Position numbers and translations under genes: made by a program. The notes below the pieces were generated by a model, which did not search any database, had not been told where the DNA came from, and saw only the letters and a program-made list of their open reading frames with translations. A stretch of 57,877 bases of DNA. Origin: Cupriavidus basilensis (GTDB lineage Bacteria > Pseudomonadota > Gammaproteobacteria > Burkholderiales > Burkholderiaceae). The stretch is from NCBI RefSeq assembly GCF_029335485.1, contig NZ_JARJLM010000683.1:1-57877 (forward strand), written 5' to 3'. Positions within the stretch are counted from its first letter, which is position 1. Every line of letters starts with the position of its first letter. This document shows positions 1 through 8,495 of this stretch, piece by piece.

Positions 1-393
1 TGCGCCGCCGCGCCGCGCGCCACGTTGCGCAGCACGGCGGCAAGCACGCCATCGCAGGGGTCCCGCTCCGGCGATGCGGAACCCAGCTACGACGAAGCCG
101 AGATGCTCAAGATCACGCCGCGCCAGTACGAAGTGCTGGTGCTGCTGGCGCGCGGACATCCCATCAAGACGGTCAGCCGCATGCTGAATATCTCGGTTGC
201 CACCGTCAAGAGCCATGCCTGCACGCTCTACCAACGGCTCAAGGTACGCAACAAGGGCGAGGCGGTCTATGCCGCGCTCCAGCGCGGCGCCACACTGGAC
301 TGGGTGAGCGGAGACGAGCCCGCCACCCGCGCCGCTTCCGTGGTGAAGCGGCGCAGCGAAGCCAGCTACGCCGGCAGCGGCATCGCAGCCTGA
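1..393 (+). CDS. LuxR-type HTH regulator, C-terminal part (5' end outside window)
   Basis: The frame is open from base 1, so the gene begins upstream and only its DNA-binding end is visible. A GerE/LuxR helix-turn-helix runs from 'ITPRQYEVLVLLARG' through 'SRMLNISVATVKSHA' to 'LYQRLKVRNKGEAVYAAL'. Over this domain it is nearly identical to the regulator at 40953-41813 on the far side of the EPS locus, so the missing N-terminus is probably a receiver-like domain. A TTG at 25 could start translation but lacks an SD, and a free HTH fragment is less likely than a truncated view of a whole gene. Inferred role: control of the adjacent EPS genes. Confidence 0.85.
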   Translation, partial: CAAAPRATLRSTAASTPSQGSRSGDAEPSYDEAEMLKITPRQYEVLVLLARGHPIKTVSRMLNISVATVKSHACTLYQRLKVRNKGEAVYAALQRGATLDWVSGDEPATRAASVVKRRSEASYAGSGIAA

Positions 394-508
394 CCCGTGG
401 CAGGCGCCGGGCGCGCGATCCACCGGCCAGTTGCTGGTGTGACCCGCCCGGCATCGTGCCTTCGTGGCCAGTACCGAACCTAACCGGCGCCGCTCGAGGG
501 GGCTCCCC

Positions 509-1414
509 ATGTCCACCGCATTCCTCCCGACCTTCTCCCTGTGCATCTGCACCCGCAACCGGCCTGCGGATTTGCGCCGTGCGCTGGCCTCTGCGCAGGC
601 GTCGACCCTGGCCCTGCACCAGGTGATCGTGTCCGACGACAGCACCGACTACGCCACGCGGGAGATGATGCGCGCCGAATTCGCCTGGGTAACCTACCTG
701 GAAGGCCCGCGCAGGGGCCTGTCGGCCAATCGCAACCGCGCACTGGCCGCCGCCACCGGCTCGCATATCCTGTTCATCGACGACGACGCCGCGCTCGCGC
801 CGACCTTCCTGCAACAGATGTCCGAACGGATTGCCGACGACTATGTCAACCACGTAGCAGCCGGCGGCACCCCCGGCGAGCTGATCGTGACCGGCACCGA
901 ACTGTGCCACGGCGAACGCGTGCGGCCGCACAAGGGCGCCTTCCTGGGCTATCAGGAACTCAACTACGGCTACGGCGAGCCCATGTATTCGATCGTGATC
1001 AACAGCACGGTGTTTCCCCGTGAGTTGTTCCGCCGCATCGCCTTCGACGAACAGCTTGTCTACGGCTACGACGAGATCGATCTCGCCAGCCGCGCGGTAT
1101 TCGCCTGCGGCTGCCGCATCGCGTGGCTGCCGAGCGCGGCCAACCATCACTTCCCGTCGCTGGCCAACCGCGACTACTACCAGCCGTTCACCGAGGCCTC
1201 GCGCATCTACACCACCTTCAAGCGCTATTGCTGGAGCCAGCGCCGCCCCGGCAAGGCAGCCCTGTTCCTGCTGCTGGCGGTGCCGCACAACCTGCTGCAC
1301 AACCTCAGGGCGAACGGGCTGCGCGGCGCCGGATCGTTCTGGCGAACGACCCGGCTGGCCTGGGGCTATATCCGCGGCTATCAGGCCTCGAGCGGTTTGC
1401 GCGCGATAAAGTGA
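509..1414 (+). CDS. Family 2 glycosyltransferase
   Basis: A cytoplasmic GT-A fold glycosyltransferase of 301 residues. The N-terminus 'FSLCICTRNRPADLRRAL' is the nucleotide-sugar binding strand, 'SDDSTD' follows, and 'ILFIDDDAAL' supplies the DXD metal-binding motif; a late 'YGYDEIDLASRA' fits the ED catalytic region. ATG 509 was chosen because GAGGGGG lies just upstream; a GTG at 464 would add 15 residues without an SD. It is on the plus strand and its last 34 bases overlap the end of the methyltransferase running the other way. It probably adds one sugar of the EPS repeat unit; donor and linkage cannot be read from sequence. Confidence 0.88.
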   Translation: MSTAFLPTFSLCICTRNRPADLRRALASAQASTLALHQVIVSDDSTDYATREMMRAEFAWVTYLEGPRRGLSANRNRALAAATGSHILFIDDDAALAPTFLQQMSERIADDYVNHVAAGGTPGELIVTGTELCHGERVRPHKGAFLGYQELNYGYGEPMYSIVINSTVFPRELFRRIAFDEQLVYGYDEIDLASRAVFACGCRIAWLPSAANHHFPSLANRDYYQPFTEASRIYTTFKRYCWSQRRPGKAALFLLLAVPHNLLHNLRANGLRGAGSFWRTTRLAWGYIRGYQASSGLRAIK

Positions 1415-2202
1415 AACCACTTGATCTCGCGCGTATCGTCGCCGCGCCGCACCGCCTGCCCGGTCTCGTTGCCTAGCACGCGCTCCGTGACCAGCCCGGC
1501 TTTGGCCAGCTCCCCCAGCTGATGCGCCAGCGTGGTGAACTGGATCACCAAGCCAAAGTTGTGCGCGCCGCAGACGTGCACCGCGTAGCCATCGAAGTCC
1601 TGGTTGAACCGCGCGTTGCGCAGGTAGTTCCAGCTGGCTCCGGGCAGCGCATACATCATCTTGAGAATGCGCCACCCGTAGCGTGCCGGATTCCAGCTCC
1701 ATTTGGGCAGATGCTTCCAGACGCTTTCGCGATAGCCGGGGCCGAGCATGTTGTGGGTGGAAAAGAGCAAGCGTCCGCCCGGCCGCAAGATGCGCGCGCT
1801 CTCCCGCAGGATGGCCCGGCGCCCTTCCATGTCGACGGCATCGATGCCGTTGTAGCTGAACATCACCAGGTCGAAACTGCCGTCCGCGAAGGCTGACATA
1901 TCGCGCGCATCCATCTGCCGGAATGACACGCCAGGGTGGCGGGCACGGCAGACCTCCAGCAGCTCCGGCGTGTAGTCGATGCCGATATAGTTGCTGCTGA
2001 TCGCCCGCATGATGGAAACCGTGCGGCCACCCCCCACCCCGATGTCCAGGATTGGCGCGCCTCTTGCCCGATCGCTTACCCAGGCGACCGCCGCGGCTTC
2101 TCCCCTGTCCGTCCAGCCATCCAGTTGCCCGAACCAGCCCAGCCATTTCTGCGCGGACCAGATCGCCCGGTTGATCTGGTCCATCTTCATATCGATGTTC
2201 AT
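1381..2202 (-). CDS. Class I SAM-dependent methyltransferase
   Basis: A Rossmann-fold methyltransferase of 273 residues. Motif I is 'ILDIGVGGGRT', motif II 'YIGIDYTPELLEVCRA', and 'FDLVMFSYNGID' is the motif IV strand. The start at 2202 (MNIDMKMDQ) follows AGAGAGG; an upstream in-frame start at 2268 has no comparable SD. It is the last gene of the large minus-strand EPS unit, 76 bases after a GT4 gene. By position it may methylate a sugar of the polysaccharide or its lipid-linked precursor, but family members use many substrates and none can be assigned here. Confidence 0.85.
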   Translation of the reverse strand: MNIDMKMDQINRAIWSAQKWLGWFGQLDGWTDRGEAAAVAWVSDRARGAPILDIGVGGGRTVSIMRAISSNYIGIDYTPELLEVCRARHPGVSFRQMDARDMSAFADGSFDLVMFSYNGIDAVDMEGRRAILRESARILRPGGRLLFSTHNMLGPGYRESVWKHLPKWSWNPARYGWRILKMMYALPGASWNYLRNARFNQDFDGYAVHVCGAHNFGLVIQFTTLAHQLGELAKAGLVTERVLGNETGQAVRRGDDTREIKWFHFIARKPLEA

Positions 2203-2278
2203 CGTGAACCCTCTCTCTGCGTAACCACCCGACGGTAAGGCGCATGCCGTCACCGTTATCCTCGGCACGGGGGAGCGG

Positions 2279-3550
2279 TCAGGCAGCAGGCGAATCGCGG
2301 GCGAACCGATGCGACCGGATCACGCCGGCGATCACACGATCGATGGCGGCGAGAATGGCTTGCGGAGCAAAGCGCAGGATCGCCGCGTCCAGCGCGTTGC
2401 CGGACAGCAGGTCGCGCTGTTCGTCATCGCACAAGCGGGCCAGTGCGTCGGCCAGCGCGCCGGCGTCTCCCGGCTGCACCAGCCAGCCGGTGACGCCGTG
2501 CTCGATGATCTCGGGCACGCCCCCGGCCGCCGTGGCCACCACCGGCTTGCGGGCCAGCATGCCTTCCACCACCACACGCCCGAACGGCTCGGGCGAGACC
2601 GAGGCATGCACGACCACGTCCACGCAGTGCATCAGGTCCGCCACGTCCTCGCGGAAGCCAAGGAACTGCACGCGGCCGCACAGGTCTGGCTCGGCGGCGC
2701 GCTCGCGCAGCGCCTGCTCGTAAGCGCCCTCGCCGAACAGGGCCGCGCCCACCAGCACGGCGGTCATGCCGGCCACGCGCGATACCGCCTCGAGCAGCAC
2801 ATGCTGCCCCTTCCACGGGGCCAGCCGGCCGAAGAGGCCAACCAGCAGCGTATCCGCCGGCAGGCCGTTAGCCGCGCGCAGCGCCTGCCGGTCGAGCGAG
2901 CGCGCGGCTTCGAAGGGCGCGGCATCGATGCCGTTGTGGATCACCTCGACGGGTATGCGGCCGCCCGTCAGCGTATCGAACGCGGCGGCGCTCGCCTGCG
3001 AGTTGGCGATCACCTGGTCCAGGCCGCGCGACAGGCAGCGAATGGCGAAGCGCTGGGCGCGGCCGAAATGCCCGGCGTCGACGATATCGCGCAGGTGCCA
3101 GATCACCGGACGCCGGTGCAGCCATCGGCCCAGCACCGCCACGGCCATCGCTTTCTGGGTGTTGGCGTAGACCACGTCCGCCTGCCTGGCACGCCTGGCC
3201 ACGCGCCGCACCAGTCCCGGCAATGCCATCAGCGCGCGCAGCACCCCCGCGCCCAGGCCACGGGTGCGGATGGCGCCGATCGCGCCGCCGTCCTCCACGG
3301 CCACCTTCACGCCTTCGGCTTCCAGGCGCCGGCGGAAGGGGCCGTCCGACAGCAGCAGCACTTCGCCGTCGCCCCGCCGATGCCGCGCGATATCGAGCAG
3401 GCTCAGCTCAGCGCCGCCGAGCTCGCCGCTCTGATCGACGAATAACAGGGGGCGGCGCATCGCGCCCAGGCCGGCGGCGTCGCGGCCGAGGTCGCCACCG
3501 TCCGGCAGGGACGCCTCGCCGCTCAAGCCGGATTCGCGCAGGGCTTTCAT
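2279..3550 (-). CDS. GT4 glycosyltransferase
   Basis: A GT-B fold retaining glycosyltransferase of 423 residues. The N-terminal domain starts near residue 31 ('RRPLLFVDQSGELGGAELS'), the linker region carries 'VIHNGID', and the C-terminal domain has 'VGLFGRLAPWKGQHVLLEA' and the acceptor-side signature 'EPFGRVVVEGMLARKPVVAT', whose two glutamates form the EX7E motif. ATG 3550 is used, but Met31 is a possible alternative because the first 30 residues are low in conserved content. It lies 9 bases after the previous GT4 stop, so the two are probably co-transcribed and coupled. Likely role: one step of EPS repeat-unit assembly on the inner face of the membrane. Confidence 0.88.
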   Translation of the reverse strand: MKALRESGLSGEASLPDGGDLGRDAAGLGAMRRPLLFVDQSGELGGAELSLLDIARHRRGDGEVLLLSDGPFRRRLEAEGVKVAVEDGGAIGAIRTRGLGAGVLRALMALPGLVRRVARRARQADVVYANTQKAMAVAVLGRWLHRRPVIWHLRDIVDAGHFGRAQRFAIRCLSRGLDQVIANSQASAAAFDTLTGGRIPVEVIHNGIDAAPFEAARSLDRQALRAANGLPADTLLVGLFGRLAPWKGQHVLLEAVSRVAGMTAVLVGAALFGEGAYEQALRERAAEPDLCGRVQFLGFREDVADLMHCVDVVVHASVSPEPFGRVVVEGMLARKPVVATAAGGVPEIIEHGVTGWLVQPGDAGALADALARLCDDEQRDLLSGNALDAAILRFAPQAILAAIDRVIAGVIRSHRFARDSPAA

Positions 3551-3559
3551 GTGAGCTTC

Positions 3560-4684
3560 CTACTTTGCGCCGGCTTCCGCCCGGCGTGCCATGGCATCGT
3601 GCGTGGCGCCAGCCGACGGCTGCAGCAACTCGCGATAGACCTCCAGATAGTCCCGGTTCATGCGTGCCACTTCAAGCCAGCCGATGCCGGCACGGGCGCG
3701 CCTGCGCCAGTCGGCAAGCGCCGCCGGATTCTTCAACAGGCCTGTCATGGCCTGTGCCAGCAGTTCCGGCTGGCACACCGGCACCAACTGGCCGGCTGCG
3801 CCGAACTCGAGCACCTCGGGAATACCGCCGACGGCCGTACCGATCACCGCGCAGCCGGCTTCCCGCGCCTCGCTCAGCGCCAGGGGAAAAGCATCGCTGT
3901 GCGAGGCCAGCACAAACATATCGGCGGCGTGCAGATACGGGCGGGGATCCGCCACGAAGCCGGGAAAGTGCACCGCATCCGCTACCCCGAGCGTGGCGGC
4001 CAGCCCTGCGCATGCGAGCCGGTCCGGCCCGTCGCCCACGCAGTAGAGGTGTGCGCCGGGCACGGCGCGGCGAACGTCGGCAAATGCCACCACCAGGTCG
4101 AAGATGCCCTTGCGCCCATACATGCCCGACACCGTGACGATGCTGGGCGCGGCCAGCTCGATGGCGGGCGCCGGCGGCCGCTGCGCCTGCCGCGGCGAGC
4201 CAAGGGTGGCGTTGCGCACCACAGCAACCCGCTCGGCCGGCAAGCCGCTGCGCCGCAGATTGCCCCCCACGGCGCCGCTCACCGCCACCACGCGGTCGCC
4301 CATGCGCATCAGTTGGTTGCTGCGCTGGAATTCGCCGTGCATCGTCGTCACCAGCGGGTAGCGCGCGGCACGCGCGCGCCCGAGCCGCGCCAGGCAGGCG
4401 ACCAGCGTGCCGGCGGCCATATGCGTGTGCACGATGTCGGGAGCAAACTCGCGCACCAGCGCGCGCAGCCCACGTACCGCGCGCGGCAGCGCCCAGGGGC
4501 GCCGCTGCGGCAGCACCGCGAAGCGCACGCCGTACTTGCACAGCAAGGCCTCGAAACCGCACGCTTCCGCTGCGATCGTCACCTCGTGCCCGGACGCGGC
4601 CTGCGCGCAAGCGAGATCGACCATGAGATTGACCATGCCGTTGCCGGTATCGCGCGCGTGATTCGCCAGGTGCAGGATTCTCAT
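3560..4684 (-). CDS. GT4 glycosyltransferase
   Basis: A GT-B fold glycosyltransferase of 374 residues. 'MRILHLANHARDTGNGM' opens the N-domain, 'DIVHTHMAAGTLVA' is a typical first-domain strand, 'VVRNATL' is the interdomain region and 'SHSDAFPLALSEAREAG' is the C-domain EX7E-type signature (one glutamate is replaced by aspartate-alanine context). The ATG at 4684 sits after GGAGGAAGCC. The reading frame stays open for another 1.1 kb upstream, antisense-like to wzx codons, but that extension has no protein character. It is placed between wzx and another GT4, so it is part of the EPS assembly set. Confidence 0.87.
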   Translation of the reverse strand: MRILHLANHARDTGNGMVNLMVDLACAQAASGHEVTIAAEACGFEALLCKYGVRFAVLPQRRPWALPRAVRGLRALVREFAPDIVHTHMAAGTLVACLARLGRARAARYPLVTTMHGEFQRSNQLMRMGDRVVAVSGAVGGNLRRSGLPAERVAVVRNATLGSPRQAQRPPAPAIELAAPSIVTVSGMYGRKGIFDLVVAFADVRRAVPGAHLYCVGDGPDRLACAGLAATLGVADAVHFPGFVADPRPYLHAADMFVLASHSDAFPLALSEAREAGCAVIGTAVGGIPEVLEFGAAGQLVPVCQPELLAQAMTGLLKNPAALADWRRRARAGIGWLEVARMNRDYLEVYRELLQPSAGATHDAMARRAEAGAK

Positions 4685-4725
4685 GGCTTCCTCCTTGCCA
4701 TTCTTGTGGTCGATCTGTAGCCGCG

Positions 4726-6192
4726 CTAGCCGCGCCCGAGCCCGACGCGCTGCCACACTACCGCGGCCGCATCGCGAAAGCTCGCCGAACTGTGCAGCGA
4801 CCAGGCCAGGTTCGCCGCAACCAGCCCCGCCCCGAGCGTCCACGCAATCAGCAACGGCGCCTGCGCGCTGGAAACCGCCAGTGCGACGATGATGAACATC
4901 AGGTGCGGCAGCATTTCCCGCAACGCGGCACGCACCGGCATGCGGGACAGGACGAGAGAAGCGGCATAATCGATCGTGCCGCGTGCCAGCACCGCCGTGC
5001 CCGCCCCGAGAATGCCGAAGCGCGACACCAGCAGCCAGAGCAGCAGCGCGAACACGGGCAACTGCAGCATCGACACATGGGCAACCGCTGCCTGCCGGTT
5101 CTGCGCCAGCATCAGCACGCGTGCGACCGTGGTCTGGCCAGCCAGCCACACGGCGACGATCATGATCCGCCCGACTTCGGCCGCGGCGGGAGACAGCTCC
5201 TGCCGGATCCACACATGAAGAAAGGGACCGAGCGTGAACATCGCGCCGATCGCCACCGGCGTAAACAGGTTGTTCAGGAACATCAGCGAGTGATACGCGG
5301 TTTCCCTGGCTTGCTCGGGGCGAGCCGCGGACAGCCGCGGAAACAGCGTGCGCGATAGCGCGCCCGCCAGCAGGTTGAGCCGGCTCACCAGGTTCTGCGG
5401 CACGGCGTAGTAGGTGACGAAGCGTGGCGTCTGCATCGCGCCCACCACCAGCCGGTCGAGCGAATCGCCGATCATATTGGCCACCACCGCGAGCTGGAGC
5501 CAGCGGCCGTAGGCAAACAGTTCGCGCATGCAGGCGCGCTCCGGCGGGGCCATGCGCGTCAGCCCCAATACGCGCCAGGTGGCCGCGCCGAGCATCAGCG
5601 ACGCCACGATGCGCGCCGCCACCGACGCCATGATCGCCACCTGCAAAGTGGGGGCCAAAGTGAACGCCATCACCACCGGCAGCACCTGGAACAGCACGGT
5701 ACCGATGGTCTGGTTGGTATTGAACACCGAGAAACGCTCGGCTGCGCTGATCGATCCGGCGAAGACCAGCGACAGGTTGCCAACCGGGATCGACAGCGCA
5801 ACCCATGGCAGCGCGGCCGCCACTTCACCCAGCAGAGCCGGCGGAACCTGCGTGCCCCAGTTAAAATAGGCCCCGGCCGAAGCCCACAGCGCGGCGCCAC
5901 CGGCACAGCCGGTGGCGAGATTGAACCAGCATGCGCTCCAGAACGTCCGGCTGACCTCGTCCGCGTCGCCCGCGGCGAGCGCGCGCGAGATGCGATTCTC
6001 GCTGGCCAGGCTGATGCCGAAGTCCATGACGGCGAAGTAGCCCACCAGCACCCACACCAGCGTGATCACGCCAAAACGGTCGAGGCCGAGCGCCTTGATG
6101 TACAGCGGCACGGTCACCAGCGACACGAAAGTCGGCAATATCAGTCCCGCGAAATTGATCAGCAGGTTGCGCCGCATGGAGGTATCGATCAT
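4726..6192 (-). CDS. wzx: Wzx-type polysaccharide flippase
   Basis: A MOP-superfamily membrane protein of 488 residues with about 12 to 14 hydrophobic segments, beginning 'NLLINFAGLILPTFVSLVTV'. Early charged loops ('PLYIKALGLDRFGVITLV') are typical of oligosaccharide translocases. Such proteins move undecaprenyl-diphosphate-linked repeat units across the inner membrane. ATG 6192 overlaps the stop of the upstream propeller gene as ATGA, which supports this start over one 10 codons earlier. Together with the Wzy at 12233-13672 and Wza/Wzc-like proteins, it defines a Wzx/Wzy-dependent export route. Confidence 0.9.
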   Translation of the reverse strand: MIDTSMRRNLLINFAGLILPTFVSLVTVPLYIKALGLDRFGVITLVWVLVGYFAVMDFGISLASENRISRALAAGDADEVSRTFWSACWFNLATGCAGGAALWASAGAYFNWGTQVPPALLGEVAAALPWVALSIPVGNLSLVFAGSISAAERFSVFNTNQTIGTVLFQVLPVVMAFTLAPTLQVAIMASVAARIVASLMLGAATWRVLGLTRMAPPERACMRELFAYGRWLQLAVVANMIGDSLDRLVVGAMQTPRFVTYYAVPQNLVSRLNLLAGALSRTLFPRLSAARPEQARETAYHSLMFLNNLFTPVAIGAMFTLGPFLHVWIRQELSPAAAEVGRIMIVAVWLAGQTTVARVLMLAQNRQAAVAHVSMLQLPVFALLLWLLVSRFGILGAGTAVLARGTIDYAASLVLSRMPVRAALREMLPHLMFIIVALAVSSAQAPLLIAWTLGAGLVAANLAWSLHSSASFRDAAAVVWQRVGLGRG

Positions 6193-8495
6193 CGCAAGCC
6201 CGCCACTTTCCGGCCCGCGCACGACGGATGTACCTGCGTCTGCGCCTGCTGCACCACACCCGACGGCGGCTGCAGCCGGTACATGAGATTCTTGCCGTGG
6301 GCATCTTCCTCGACGAAGACCAGGTACTCGCCGTCATCGCGCCTGAGCGCCGTGATCGGCATCGGCATATCCACCCAGCCGCTTTCGCAGCCCACCTCCG
6401 GCCCGGGCGTCATCACGCCAACCTGGCGCGAGGAACGGTTGTCGATCACCCGGACATGCGCGTTGCGCGCTTCCACCAGGAACAGATAATCGCCGGCGAT
6501 GGCAAACCCTTCGGTCCCGTTCTCGCTGATGGCACCGGGCAGCCTGTCGACATCGAGCACGTAGCGCGGCACCGGTGCGCCGGTGCTCCAGTGGTCGTAG
6601 CGCGCGATCACCCGCCCGGTCGAGTCCCAGTTGGCGGCCTCGTAAGGCTTTTGCGCGGTGGCGCCGGAAAGGTACATGGTGTCGGACTCGGGAAAATACT
6701 GCAGGCGCTGGATGCGGGTGAAGGGAGGCGGCATCCGGCTCTTTTCAACGTGCTCGAAGCTGTATTTCGGGTTGCCGTTGCGATCCAGCCCCTGCAGCCT
6801 GAAGCGGCGGATGCCCTGCGCAAAGGAGCCCAGCCACACATCCCCGCGGCTATCCACCCACCAGGCCTGCATGGGCGCGCCGTCGCCGCTGGGGCTGCGC
6901 TCGAACTCATCCGGCTGGAAGCGTCCGTCGCCGTTGCCATCGCGCCAGATCCATTCCCCAGCCGGCGGCTGGTGGGGCGGCCACGCCCCATCGATATGGC
7001 GAAGCGAGAAAAAGCCGGCCGGCACCGCGACTTCGCCATGGGACCGATCGAAGCGATAGACCTTGAGGTACTTGGCATGGCGGTCGGTGAAAAAGCCGAA
7101 CAGCCGGCCCTGGATGCGCCGCATCAGCGGCACGCCACGCCCGTCGGCGGCATCGGACAACGCCGCATCCTCCGGATAGCGAAACGGGTCCACGGTAATG
7201 GCGGCGTAGGACCACTCGCTGCCCGGCACCGTCTTGTCGAGATCGAGCCGGAAGCGCCGCGTACCCGCGTAGACTTCGTCCGGCCGCGCGGGGTCGGCGT
7301 GCACCGCGTCGAGGAAGAGCAGGCCCTGCAGGTTCCAGCGGCGTTGCCCGTCCGGGGCGTAGCTTTCGAGCACCACGCCAAAATTGGCGGCGCCCGCGTG
7401 CAAGGGACGAGGGCCTACGCCGTTCATGGCCACGTAGATATTGCCCTGGCCATCCACCGCGAGCGCGCTCAGGCCATGGAACCGATGCACCCCTGTGCTG
7501 CCCGGCGGGACCGCTCCCGCGCTGGCGCCGCCGGCAAAGGCGCCGCCACGCTCGCCCAGTTCGCCGGCCGGCCGCACGGTGTCGCCGCGCACCTCGAACA
7601 ACATCAGGTTCTGCCGTGGCCCGTTATCGGCCACGATCAGCCGCTGGTCCGGCGTCAACGCCAGATCGACCGGCAGGCTGCCCTCCGGCAGGGGCGCCAC
7701 CAGGCCGCGCTGCCCCTGCCGGTTGAAGCGCACCACGGTACGGCCCCTGGCCGCGCAGCAGTTCAGGATCGCCCACACGTTGCCGTCGCCGTCGACCGCG
7801 ATCCGGCCGGGCTGCGGTGCGGGCCAGCGCGCGAGCCGCTGCATGCTCTGGCTGTCATAGAGTTCGATGGCATCGCGATAGGTGTTGGCGACATACAGCA
7901 CGCCGTTGCGCACGGCCAGCCCGCGTGGACTGCCGTCGCGCCTTTGTTCCACGGCATTGAGCACCAGGAAGCTGTTCCGCGTTGGCCCGCCGACGTTGCC
8001 GACGCCGCCCGCGAACGGCGCACCCAGCTCCGGCCTGGCAAGATGCCGGCGGCTCACGCCGTACCAGGCGAGATCGCGGCCGGGGTAGCCCGGCTTGCCC
8101 GCCTGCGTATTGCCCACATTGGTGATACGCGCGGCGGCGAACAGGTATCCGTCGCCCACGGCAATGGCGTCGCCGCCATTGTTGCCCCAACCGTGCGTGC
8201 TCTCGGCCACGCCGACGACGCCCCCGTTGCGGATCATCGTGATCTCGCCGCCGCCTTCGTCCCAGAGCGCGTTGGTAAACAGGATGCCGTCCGGCGTCAC
8301 CGCCAGCGCCTCCACGGAGTTCGGCGTCCAGCGCCGATCGCCGAAGCCGTACGTATTGCCCAGCCACGAGGTGCGGTAGCTCAACCCGCCGCCCAACTCG
8401 CCGCTCAACTCGCCGCACAGGACGCCGCTCGCCAGCGCCATGGCCCCGAGCAGCAACGCGCCGGCCCGCAGCAGCCGCGTGACGCTGTCAGCCAT
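6189..8495 (-). CDS. Secreted beta-propeller protein with EF-hand-like loop
   Basis: 768 residues beginning with a signal peptide ('LLRAGALLLGAMALASGVLC'). The body repeats propeller-blade strands such as 'RIAVDGDGNVWAIL', 'ALAVDGQGNIYVAMNG' and 'WVDSRGDVWLGSF', similar to NHL/SMP-30-type blades. Near the C-terminal third 'DGNGDGRFQPDEF' matches an EF-hand calcium loop. No catalytic motif is recognised. The start at 8495 overlaps the preceding GT4 stop by 8 bases and follows a G-rich SD; the longer upstream in-frame start would bury the signal peptide. By context it could be a periplasmic polysaccharide-binding, modifying or lyase-like protein; the exact role is unknown. Confidence 0.75.
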   Translation of the reverse strand: MADSVTRLLRAGALLLGAMALASGVLCGELSGELGGGLSYRTSWLGNTYGFGDRRWTPNSVEALAVTPDGILFTNALWDEGGGEITMIRNGGVVGVAESTHGWGNNGGDAIAVGDGYLFAAARITNVGNTQAGKPGYPGRDLAWYGVSRRHLARPELGAPFAGGVGNVGGPTRNSFLVLNAVEQRRDGSPRGLAVRNGVLYVANTYRDAIELYDSQSMQRLARWPAPQPGRIAVDGDGNVWAILNCCAARGRTVVRFNRQGQRGLVAPLPEGSLPVDLALTPDQRLIVADNGPRQNLMLFEVRGDTVRPAGELGERGGAFAGGASAGAVPPGSTGVHRFHGLSALAVDGQGNIYVAMNGVGPRPLHAGAANFGVVLESYAPDGQRRWNLQGLLFLDAVHADPARPDEVYAGTRRFRLDLDKTVPGSEWSYAAITVDPFRYPEDAALSDAADGRGVPLMRRIQGRLFGFFTDRHAKYLKVYRFDRSHGEVAVPAGFFSLRHIDGAWPPHQPPAGEWIWRDGNGDGRFQPDEFERSPSGDGAPMQAWWVDSRGDVWLGSFAQGIRRFRLQGLDRNGNPKYSFEHVEKSRMPPPFTRIQRLQYFPESDTMYLSGATAQKPYEAANWDSTGRVIARYDHWSTGAPVPRYVLDVDRLPGAISENGTEGFAIAGDYLFLVEARNAHVRVIDNRSSRQVGVMTPGPEVGCESGWVDMPMPITALRRDDGEYLVFVEEDAHGKNLMYRLQPPSGVVQQAQTQVHPSCAGRKVAGLR

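Noticed and set aside
239-2245. A 668-codon open frame on the minus strand
   Set aside because: It crosses the plus-strand GT2 and overlaps the methyltransferase in another frame; the product is Arg/Gly/Ala-rich with no domain, as expected of a GC-rich shadow.
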